Made by a program: the position numbers and the translations under genes. This document shows positions 44,742-55,100 of a stretch of 59,339 bases of DNA, one piece after another (positions within the stretch are counted from its first letter, which is position 1; each line of letters opens with the position of its first letter). The stretch is from Apostichopus parvimensis (lineage: Eukaryota; Echinodermata; Holothuroidea; Aspidochirotida; Stichopodidae). The notes under the pieces are model-generated. The model was not told the origin of the DNA and made no database searches. It saw only the letters and a list, made by a program, of their open reading frames with translations. The stretch spans positions 1-59,339 of the forward strand of contig KN888371.1 in NCBI GenBank assembly GCA_000934455.1, read 5' to 3'.

Positions 44742-46052
44742 TTCAACCAACATTACTTTAATAGTTCACAGATTAGAACTTATGATGGCACCATTGCAGC
44801 TTAGTGAACGACTCCAAAGCTTATTTTGATTATCATTACTTTAAGGTGTAGGGGGAGAGTGTCAGGATCTATGATCCAATCACTCTATGAAAGTTAATAA
44901 TAAACACTGATTAAAATTGTTAAAACATCAATAAGACCATTAAAAACGATTGCCCAGAGACAAGTTTACATTTAACAGATGAAAAAGGGACACATTGTTA
45001 GCACCCTGATGAAATTTACATTCAATTTCTACAGTTTGTATCGTATTCAAGATTTGCAATATTTGAACTTTCCACGGTTTGAGGCATAAGTGAACTTGAA
45101 GCAAGCAGGACCTCCTGTGATTTCATAGAAGCACACTGCAGAGAACAGTAAAACACCTTAATACATTTACGCATTTTATGTGTTTTTTTGCAGTGCCATT
45201 ACAATTAATGAACAGATTACTGTACCTATAACTTAACCACAATGTGAATAATTGTTACACTTGAAACATTGAAACATCATCGTACTGGAGAGATAACATC
45301 CATCGTAGAGGTAAATCGTACAGGGTAAATTTTTTAAACGAAGGTTGTTTCTGAATATGTATTCTTAAAATATAGTATCTATTTTCCCTTGAGATGATTA
45401 AAAGTTTAGTGTGTAGCTTTGTGTCTGCCAGGTATATCAGTAATAAAAATAATTTTAATATCACCTGTCATTCACAATTTCATTACTTTTCATTCATACT
45501 GGATTTTGCTGCATGTCCATACATAGTATGTAAGCTTTTGTATTGCATAATGCATACAGAATACCTCATGTTTTTATCAATATTTTTGGAAATATTATTT
45601 TTTAAGGTTTTGAATTGTGTGTGTGTTCCAAATGTATTCTAGAATGCTGCAATGCCTCAATGGCTTCCATTTTAAGGAAGAATGACTTTTTAATTTGCTT
45701 TTTATCTCGTAAAAGTTATATAAACATTTTTCCTAAAGTGTACAGTATAGTTAAATTTTACCTTGCCACATGTATACAGGTACCAAGTAGTAATTCATTC
45801 CTATTTATGCTTAGATTTGTTCATACATACCACAGACATTAAAATATTCTTAAAATATTATTGAAACTTTTACATAAATGCTTTTCATATGACTGTTCTT
45901 TTCTTCGTTGTGATGAAATCGTTGGTATTTATTCGTTGTGATGAGATCTAAGAAACTCTAATACTCTTGACTAAGAAGAAGAATAGATAGTTTAATGAAC
46001 CCCCCCCCCCCAAAAAAAAGAGAAGGGCTAACTCTCATGACTGTACTGTTAG

Positions 46053-46078
46053 TATGTATGTATGTATGTATGTATTTT
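46053..46078. repeat. GTAT microsatellite
   Basis: About six perfect GTAT repeats directly left of a tRNA-derived SINE. This may be the SINE's simple-sequence tail, since the SINE head is at the other end. Confidence 0.85.
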
Positions 46079-46079
46079 A

Positions 46080-46295
46080 GATCAGGAACTCGCGAAGAAG
46101 CCTCATTGGCTTATCAAAGCCGCAAGCTGACCGAAGTCAGTCTCTTACATACATATTTTACGTCCAAGATTATGAATTGTTAATTGTCAACAACTCTGTA
46201 ACTGGACGACATACATTAATCTGGGAGTGACTCAAACCAGGGACCTTATGATTGAAAGGCACCAGCGTTAACCACTGAGCTAACACTCCAAAGCT
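46080..46295 (-). mobile_element. tRNA-derived SINE, minus strand
   Basis: On the minus strand the A box TAGCTCAGTGG (complement of 46272-46282) matches the consensus. A B-box-like GGTTTGAGTCA (complement of 46228-46238) follows at tRNA-like spacing. The body runs left to the GTAT microsatellite. It differs in sequence from the families at 19238 and 35041. Confidence 0.75.
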
Positions 46296-46363
46296 AACAC
46301 TACTGTTAGTAGATATGGAGGAAAAGACTTTCAAGCAGCTGCAGGTCAAAAACACATAATCTT

Positions 46364-47751
46364 CAGGTGCGTATCCAGGGGGGGGGCGTTGGGGGCGCGC
46401 GCCCCCCGGGTAAGGAAAAGAGGAGAGAAANNNNNNNNNNNNNNNNNNNNNNNNNNNNNNNNNNNNNNNNNNNNNNNNNNNNNNNNNNNNNNNNNNNNNN
46501 NNNNNNNNNNNNNNNNNNNNNNNNNNNNNNNNNNNNNNNNNNNNNNNNNNNNNNNNNNNNNNNNNNNNNNNNNNNNNNNNNNNNNNNNNNNNNNNNNNNN
46601 NNNNNNNNNNNNNNNNNNNNNNNNNNNNNNNNNNNNNNNNNNNNNNNNNNNNNNNNNNNNNNNNNNNNNNNNNNNNNNNNNNNNNNNNNNNNNNNNNNNN
46701 NNNNNNNNNNNNNNNNNNNNNNNNNNNNNNNNNNNNNNNNNNNNNNNNNNNNNNNNNNNNNNNNNNNNNNNNNNNNNNNNNNNNNNNNNNNNNNNNNNNN
46801 NNNNNNNNNNNNNNNNNNNNNNNNNNNNNNNNNNNNNNNNNNNNNNNNNNNNNNNNNNNNNNNNNNNNNNNNNNNNNNNNNNNNNNNNNNNNNNNNNNNN
46901 NNNNNNNNNNNNNNNNNNNNNNNNNNNNNNNNNNNNNNNNNNNNNNNNNNNNNNNNNNNNNNNNNNNNNNNNNNNNNNNNNNNNNNNNNNNNNNNNNNNN
47001 NNNNNNNNNNNNNNNNNNNNNNNNNNNNNNNNNNNNNNNNNNNNNNNNNNNNNNNNNNNNNNNNNNNNNNNNNNNNNNNNNNNNNNNNNNNNNNNNNNNN
47101 NNNNNNNNNNNNNNNNNNNNNNNNNNNNNNNNNNNNNNNNNNNNNNNNNNNNNNNNNNNNNNNNNNNNNNNNNNNNNNNNNNNNNNNNNNNNNNNNNNNN
47201 NNNNNNNNNNNNNNNNNNNNNNNNNNNNNNNNNNNNNNNNNNNNNNNNNNNNNNNNNNNNNNNNNNNNNNNNNNNNNNNNNNNNNNNNNNNNNNNNNNNN
47301 NNNNNNNNNNNNNNNNNNNNNNNNNNNNNNNNNNNNNNNNNNNNNNNNNNNNNNNNNNNNNNNNNNNNNNNNNNNNNNNNNNNNNNNNNNNAACAAATAA
47401 TGGGCTTAAAACCTTGAAAAGATGGGGCTTTCGGATATTGTGGGCCGTGACGTAGAATCACCTACAAAAGCAATAATCCACAGGACATGCAATGAGGTCG
47501 AACATGATGTGTGACTGGTGACAATCTTCAAAAAGGTTATGGATGGGAAAAAACTATTGGGAAATACTTGGTTCTCAGGAAAAAGTGTACATCTGCTTGG
47601 TCATTTTCAAGCACGAGAAGTGCCATTTCCGGTGATCTTGGGGGTATCAAAACCAGAAATTTTCTTGTACGCTCCGCGCCAACCGATGGTGGCGCTCCGC
47701 TTAGATAGTAATTCGCGCCCCCCGGGTTAGAAAATCCTGGATACGCCCCTG
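46364..47751. mobile_element. hAT-like DNA transposon, copy A, contains a 961-N gap
   Basis: The left end CAGGTGCGTATCCAGG and the complement of the right end CAGGGGCGTATCCAGG are inverted repeats of CAGGGGCG type. The 5-bp word ATCTT lies immediately outside both ends (46359-46363 and 47752-47756). An 8-bp hAT duplication is not seen, so either it has mutated or the class is different. The left subterminal region has a perfect GC palindrome, GGGGGCGCGCGCCCCC. The right side has CTCCGCGCC and GGCGCTCCGC as a short inverted pair around GATGGT. The interior at 46431-47391 is unknown, so a transposase gene can be neither claimed nor excluded. A second copy starts at 59103. Confidence 0.78.
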
Positions 47752-47834
47752 ATCTTAGCTTTAAATTCTAATAGCACACATCACTTCCTCAATACACACT
47801 GGCCATCTTGCATTCAGATATTTAAAGGAGAAAT

Positions 47835-48075
47835 ATATGATAATAATAATATAATAATAATCAGCAGTTATTTTTACGACGCCTACAGTGACCACATATG
47901 GGGGAGAAACTTAAAGGTCGAGTGGCTTCCAATTCAACCTTTTAACTCAAATTTGGAATCTTTTCAATTAAAAACCCACCTTATTATGACCCGGCCGGGA
48001 ATTGAACCCCGAACCTCCCTATTGCTAAGCCTCATTGCTTCAAATGCCACCGCCTTTGTCCACTCGCCTACAGCA
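47835..48075 (-). mobile_element. tRNA-derived SINE, minus strand
   Basis: On the minus strand the A box TAGGCGAGTGG (complement of 48060-48070) and the perfect B box GGTTCAATTCC (complement of 47998-48008) form a tRNA-like head. The body extends left to an AAT-rich tail near 47840. Intergenic, upstream of AGXT. Confidence 0.8.
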
Positions 48076-48079
48076 TCGG

Positions 48080-48535
48080 TATATTTTTGAAATTTTAGCT
48101 CTAAAATTTGAAATTTTATCTCGAAATTTCTCGCTTGCCCCGCGAAATTTATTATCCCAAATTTCGACAAAATTACACCGATGTCCTGACGATTAATCTA
48201 AAACCTTTCATCCCAACATTTCATTATTGTATTTAGCAATTTCGAACTTTTATCTCACATATTCAGTGTAACGTAATTGCGACATTATAAGTCTAAATTT
48301 TTACAATTTCAATTGGAAATATTGACGTCTATCCCAAAACTGCGACGTGACATTATAGCCCGAATTGTTTTATTTTTTATCCCGAACTTTCCACGTTTCG
48401 TTACAACATATAACGACGTTTGATTTCGATTTTCATTTAACCTTTACCTCGATATTTTGAAGTTTAATCTAAACTTCCGACATTCCTTTGTCTAATTGTT
48501 GACGTTTTGTCACAACATCGCGACATTTAAGTTAT
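48080..48535. repeat. degenerate CpG-containing array (AATTTCGAC / ATCCCGAA words)
   Basis: Words such as TCTCGAAATTTC, ATCCCAAATTTCGACA, CCCGAATTGTTT, CCCGAACTTTCC and CGACATT recur every 20-40 bases, alternating an 'ATC(T/C)CGA' element with an 'AAATTTCGAC' element. Local CpG density is clearly above the AT-rich surroundings. It looks like a decayed tandem array with no coding capacity, about 320 bases before the AGXT start. Confidence 0.55.
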
Positions 48536-48852
48536 ACTACAATAATATATAATGCTTCAGGTAATATAAAAACATTCTTGCCATATCCCTCCACCTACCC
48601 CCCCCCCCCCTCCGCAGATATGAACACATTACCTCCAAGTTCTCCTTTCTGAAGAATTTCGCATTACTTCTTTCACAACCCTGGATGAACAATTTCGTAT
48701 TATTTCTTTGACAACCCTGGATCACTGATCTCAGTGCCCTGGATTGGCATTACCGGATCCGCCCCTTCCGGTGGGAAGAGTGGTATGATTTTACTGTCAA
48801 ACTGAAGATAACAAAAAGGAAGAGCGCACTCAACTTGGTCCCAGTACCAAGC

Positions 48853-48951
48853 ATGTTCTGCCTCCGCCTATCGAGGGTCCCCGCAGGCCCGGTTCTGCGA
48901 AATTGTAACCTTTTTCCTGTCTCATTGTTGAAAGTAAACACAACTCTAAAG
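48853..48951 (+). other. AGXT: predicted mitochondrial presequence of AGXT (alternative N-terminus)
   Basis: Thirty-three codons from the first in-frame ATG to the second read [17 protein letters not shown], then [16 protein letters not shown]. They hold five Arg/Lys and no Asp or Glu, with hydrophobic residues spaced as in an amphipathic targeting helix. Known AGXT genes use alternative starts to send the enzyme to mitochondria or peroxisomes. That this gene does so is inference. Confidence 0.6.
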
Positions 48952-49119
48952 ATGTCTCATTTTCCTGCTGTCGAAATTGCCCCACCAGTGGCACTAAAAA
49001 GCCCTATAAACGTTCCCCAGAAATTGTTACTCGGTGCTGGTCCAGCAGTTTCGTCAGAGAGGGTTCTGCAAGCAGGTGCATTACCATTGCTAGGAATTTT
49101 GCACAGCGAATCGTTCCAG
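48853..49119 (+). CDS. AGXT: AGXT exon 1
   Basis: Contains both candidate ATGs (48853 and 48952). After the second come [18 protein letters not shown] and then [18 protein letters not shown], the family N-terminus (LLLGPGP in human). Ends in phase 0 at SFQ before GTATTC. Confidence 0.88.
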
Positions 49120-52100
49120 GTATTCACAACTAGGCATAGTCTTTAGGCTTAACCTTCAGGCTTTACCTAACTTTTTTAGGCTATATACCAAACAGCAATA
49201 TTGTCTTACAGTATGCCAGCTCCCCCTCCCTTCTCGCACCTTGCATATCAGATGTATGTTGAGCATTTGCATCAGAAAAAGGTGGGAACTATGGGGTGCA
49301 GATACATGGATGTCATTTTCAGAACAACCTCTCTAATTAACAAATAACATACACTAACATAGGCTTTTACCTACATATAGCCTACACCTAACACTGAAGT
49401 CAGTATGTGTTCCACACTAGTGTGCAAGATACAAATCAAGTCAGTTCCCTAATCTGCTAAAATTATTGGCTTGATTTACAAGTAAGTAAAAGCCTATACC
49501 ATAAATAAATTAAGATTTGGCTCCAACTGCACAAAGACTAAAGAGCCATGGTAGCCTAGCTACAGAATTTTTTAGGGCAATATGATATGAACAAACATCC
49601 TGTTAATATTTTCATTTACATCAAGAAAAAGACTATAGTACCATATCTTTGTGTAAGAGTTGATTGTTATTTTGGATCATCATCATGACCATTTCTCGGT
49701 ATATTTCACTATTTATTGGGGGTTTTTGTATTCATGTAGGCCTAGTATCTAATATAGTTGTTTTGTCATTCTCAAATTCTTTCTAGAATGACACTTCACA
49801 TCCAAACCTAGATATATTTAGTTAATTAATACTACATGTATTACTTTAAATACTCAAATTAACCTATGGCAAACTTTTACCAATGTTTTAATTGATGCCA
49901 ACCTTTTATCAAAATAAAACTTTTGGGGTGGGGAGGGTTGTTTTGGAAAGTTCTTTCCTGATATTTATGCTAAGTACTGAATCACTCAGCTAGCCTAAAA
50001 GAGGATTATGTTTGATTCATTCTCTTTTATAGGTAATGGATGAAATCAAACTTGGTCTACAATATGTTTTCCAAACTAAGAACAAACTGACCCTAGCAAT
50101 AAGTGGCACTGGCCATGCAGGCATGGAGGCAGCTGCTGTCAACGTTCTTGAGCCTGGAGATGTAATCTTGGTCTGCAAGAAAGGAATCTGGGGAGAACGA
50201 ATGGCTGACATGGCCGACAGAATGGGTAAGAGATTGTTTGGCAGGGTGCAATAATGTCATTTGTGAGTTTGTGACATAGTTGGTTTAATAGTACAAAATG
50301 AATCTTTTCATTTTGCTCTGGGCTGCTACTGTATATTGATCAACCCACTTCCAGGACATTATCCACTGCCTATACTGTATGTCCTCCATACCAACCATTT
50401 GTCAGGTGTGTAACAACAGCCATATGTTGGATCTTCATTTCAGCTGCATTTAATCGGGACGTTCTGTTTGCAGACATTAAAAGGTTTACAACATGCAAGA
50501 CAGACCTGTGTTCATTTTTATCCATTCAAGTTTCCACCTTTTTGTGTTTTGATTACTTTCATTATAAATATATATCATTGAAAAGTGCAAATATCTTGAA
50601 ATTTTGCACATGTATACCAAGCTCAGAAAGATTTATATCCTGAAACTCCGGACTGAGGGGTTCCCTATTTTAATAAATAAATATATAATTTTAGAAAGGT
50701 TCTGAAGGTCTTTAAATATATCATTGAAAAGTGCAAATATCTTGAAATTTTGCATGTTTGTATACCAAACTCAGAAAGATTTATATCCTGAAACTTTGGT
50801 CGGAGGGGTTCCCTATTTAAATTAATAAATATATAATATTAGAAAGGTTCTGTAAGTCTTTAAATATTCTGTACTGTAGAATCGTGCAATAAAGTTCTCA
50901 GTGACTACTTGACAGATTCTATGAATTCCTGAAAAGTTCACCTTGGGATTTGTTTGTTCCTATTCAGGAGCGGATGTGAGAATTGCAGACAAGACCCCAG
51001 GAGATGCTTTCACTGCAGCTGACATTGAAGCGGTATGGTTACTATTTATAGTATAAATTTCATAACATTGGAGTATTTATACTGTGCACAGCAATTATGT
51101 TAATGTGTTCTGCATAAATTTATATATACACACTTCTGTTGTTGTTTCTATGCGCTAGTGTATCAATGCATGTTCCTGGGTGAGGGTTGTTAAGCTACTG
51201 AGCTCAGTATTACTATGTATCCTATTCTAGCAGTTTCATGAAGTATAGTTATGGTCACTACCATAGTACTAGTCAATAGTAGAACCCAAGTCTCAGGAGG
51301 CTTGCAGTAGCTCATTTGAGACTGTTCCCATCCGATGATTGGGGATGAAGACCAGCTTGGATAGAGTATTGTCTTTGCCAAAAGCATTTAGAGACTAACA
51401 AGACAGGGGTGGAATTGTAGTGATAGCATCGTAACTGTATAACCGGCAGGTGAACATATAGGGTCACAGGTTATGGCTATTACTCAGTATTGTATGATAT
51501 CGATAGCAGTCACATGATGTACCACACACAGTAGTTAATATACTAACTTGTATAGCATCAGCTTGGTGTAGTGCAGGTACATTAGTAATATACACACCAG
51601 TAATACCCTGTAGACTTTATCCCACTTTTACAGAGTACATGCTAGTAAGCAGTATATAGTAAGTCTTTACTTATTGCACACATACAACAATGGCTAATAA
51701 TAAAGCACCTTATAGATATATGTAGGGCTGATAGTGCTAATAAACATGACTGCCATGTTCCTTAACAATCCTGGGACCTTCAAACAATTTATGACTCAAA
51801 TTTGTATTCTAATAATAAATGGACAATTGTGCTTTTGATTGATTGATTATGAAATAAGTTCAAGAACAGTTTTAATATACAATATGAATGTGTTCACACT
51901 GTACTGTGAAGGAAATATCTTAAAACAAGAAATTCAGCCTGTAAATTTGCCTATAGGTCTTCAATTTAAAAAAAATCATTCTTCTTTAAAGCAGCTCTTG
52001 TTATGTTTGCAAAATGCAGCTTGCATGTTGTTTTGCAAGATATTTAGTAATAATAATATGAATAGAACTTGGCCAGGAAGACAATTATCTTACATTGCTA

Positions 52101-55100
52101 AGCAGCCACATGCCTCTGGGTGATGCCAAATGATACTTCACGTCAGGGAATATTTAAAATTTGGAAGACTATTTTAGCTGATAAACTGTAGATTTTTTCC
52201 TGGATGGAAAGCCCACCTTACTTTGGCTGGACTTTAATCAAACCCACGATCTCCCAGATGCTAGGTTTCATTCCTTCTAACGAGCACTGCCCCCTTAATA
52301 TTCCCTCTACCATTATAGCACATAATACTCCCTCTTAAAGTATTTTGCTTTTCATACTGTACAGACAGTGAAACCTTCTTTCATAGTCCTGGGTCACACC
52401 TTCATAGATGATATACCAAGTCCTAGCATATGCAGCATGTTAATAAGTGAATACCTTATTTGTCTCAAACAGCATAGAGAGTGTGAATACATTTTGTCGA
52501 TAACATTTTGAAATTCATCTTTTGCAGGAACTTAAGAGGCACAAACCCTGTGTAATGTTCATCACCCAAGGGGAGTCTTCGACTGGAGTCGGACAACCAG
52601 TGGAAGGCCTCGGAGACCTCTGCCACAAGTAAATGATACAATCACAGTTGGGACAATGTTCTTATGCTACATGTACTCTCATGTCATGTTGCAGAGCAAC
52701 TTGTACTGAGAGTGACAAATTCTGACCTATATCTCATAGAACCACGATATTCATAGCACACAGTTTGTCCATACTGGTGCTTTGAAAAATTTTCACCTGA
52801 AAGTACCAAGCAGAAAAAATTGTGTGTTATCAATCCTTATATACAATTCTGTAGTTTTGGTTCAATTATATAAATCATCCACCTCCCATTTCTCTCCCCA
52901 CCAAAAAAAGTCCTCCCCCATCTTACCTTTAGCCTACCATACCTTAACTGCTCCTGCACATAATTTTGCTAAATACAAAGGAGGAAATCTTTATTCCAAA
53001 ATGTTTTAGTTGGGTATGAATATTTCATTTAATCTTTACTATCACATTTGTTTGAGTCTTATCGTTTGATTTGAATTTGATCAACTTTTTGGTTTTTCAT
53101 GTTCTACCGCATATTCATGAGTTGTTTTGCCCTTTCCTATCAGCTAACAAACAGATAGTTATAAACACCCAATACTAAACGATAATAAATAGAACCCTAA
53201 AGGTAGTAAACAAAAAATAAAAAAATAAATAGATAAATAAATAAAATAAATAAATAAATAAGAAACAAATACCGCCCAAGCCGGATGTGAAAGTACAGTA
53301 TAGACAAAAAGTTGTCCCAACTGGGTGACCTTTCTTGTCTACTTGATAATCCTAGTTTTGGATATTCATGTTGTACTAATTATATTCATGTATTGCTTAC
53401 CTGTCTCCTCAGATATGACTGCCTTCTCATAGTGGATTCTGTTGCTTCCCTAGGAGCAATGCCACTGTTAACAGATAAATGGGGTGAGTTATAACACATC
53501 TAACTTTGTTTTAATATTATGGAAGAAGACTGATATTCATACACAAGCAGTAATAATCCTGGAAGTGATAACAGTTACATGAAATTAAGTGTGCATGCTC
53601 TATTCAAGTATGATTTTGTTGTAAGGATTATAAAAGGAGAAACATCATGAAGAGTACATTGAGAAATGTGGTGGAGTATATCACTTAAAATTCATGTGTG
53701 GTATGTGCTCTTCTTATGTCAGATACACAGTTAATTGCTCATTATTATTACATTTACAAGGGAATTGTGATACTCACCTGATGTAACACATTCATGATCA
53801 TGTGGTGACAGCCTTGATGAGAACTGGGGTTGAGAGTGGATCAAACTGTTTGCTCTTCCATGCCTAGGCTCTACCTTTGGGAAATCTAATTAAAAAGTAT
53901 TAATATCTGCAACATACAATGGCAGTCTACTCTCAAACTACAAAGTCCCTGCTGGCTTCTGAAGAGGTCAAAGGTCACTTGAGATCACCAGACATCAGTC
54001 TGATACCCTTGTAAACACTATAACTCAAAATTAAAGCTTGGATTGACTTCATGGAGTACAAGTGACCTATTGTGTTGCATGAAGTTCATAGGTCAACGGA
54101 TATCAAAGTCTAAAACCTTTGTAAACACGATGACTCGAAAAGAAAAGCTTTGACGAAACTGTTTTCGTAGGTAGATGCACCATATTGAGTACAGGATCCA
54201 TGTTGTTTTCTGCTGAGGTCAAAAGTTTTCATTTAAGGTTAACAGAGGACAGAATCTGAAAACCATGTAAACAGGGTAATTCAAAAGCTAACATCTGGGA
54301 TGAACTTGGTATTTGGATCCACATTATTTGGTGTAAGAACTATGTATAGCTGCGCAGTTTACATTTTCTCATACCCTGTAAAATGTGGCTAGGAATCACA
54401 AAGCCTGTTGGCTTCCTGGTTTCATGCATATTCAGCTTTTCATATAGTTTTACTGATAGTGTTTGCTTATACCTAAGAGATGAATTTTGTCAACTTTGTT
54501 TTATCATTACTTCTTTCATTTCCTTTACCACACAGGTATTGATATCTGTTACTCAGGAACACAGAAGGTGCTGAATGCACCCCCAAGCCTTGCACCAATC
54601 ACATTCAGCCCAAGAGCTCAGTGAGAACTTCTCATTAGTTTACAATGACAACTGACAGAATATTAATTTAAAAAACATGTAATTTTGTAAAATTGTAAAA
54701 TTAAAATGTGGCAACGTGTGTGTATCCTAGTATGTAGAGATTAATAACTAAATATCTTCCCATGTTTTTTTTTCTTTCATTTTTCCCAGAACAATTTAAC
54801 CATTGAATTATTCCATAATTATTTGCCTTGTGTTCTATCTACATTAAGTTGCTCTGTAGAAAGTCACATTAGGTCAGAGAAAAGGAATGAATAAAGAGGA
54901 TAGTAAGTTGTTGAAGGGGACTTGGAGTGGTATGGTGAGGGTTAGGGCACAGAATTGGAAAGTAATGGATGTTTTTACATAATGATGATAAATAACACAA
55001 TCCTTTTGACAACAGGATTCCCCTTCAACTGTCATTTGAACAGACTGAGATGTGAAAAACTAGAAAAGGCTAAAGGGCTGCAGGTATGGAGTGGAAGTTA

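Larger units (their letters stand above)
43637..46000. other. 3' UTR of gene 1 and adjoining intergenic DNA
   Basis: No coding sequence. The first 170 bases contain two similar segments around CTCAAGGGAGAGCTACGG and CTCAACAGAGAGCTATGG. Candidate AATAAA hexamers occur at 44085 and 44736. Where the transcript ends cannot be fixed from sequence alone. Confidence 0.5.

Noticed and set aside
46170-47461. Long open frames over the 961-N gap
   Set aside because: Length comes from undetermined bases. A transposase may exist in the missing part, but nothing visible shows it.
48540-48560. TATATAA near 48545 as an AGXT TATA box
   Set aside because: It is one of many AT-rich matches and lies about 300 bases before the first ATG, with no other core promoter signal.
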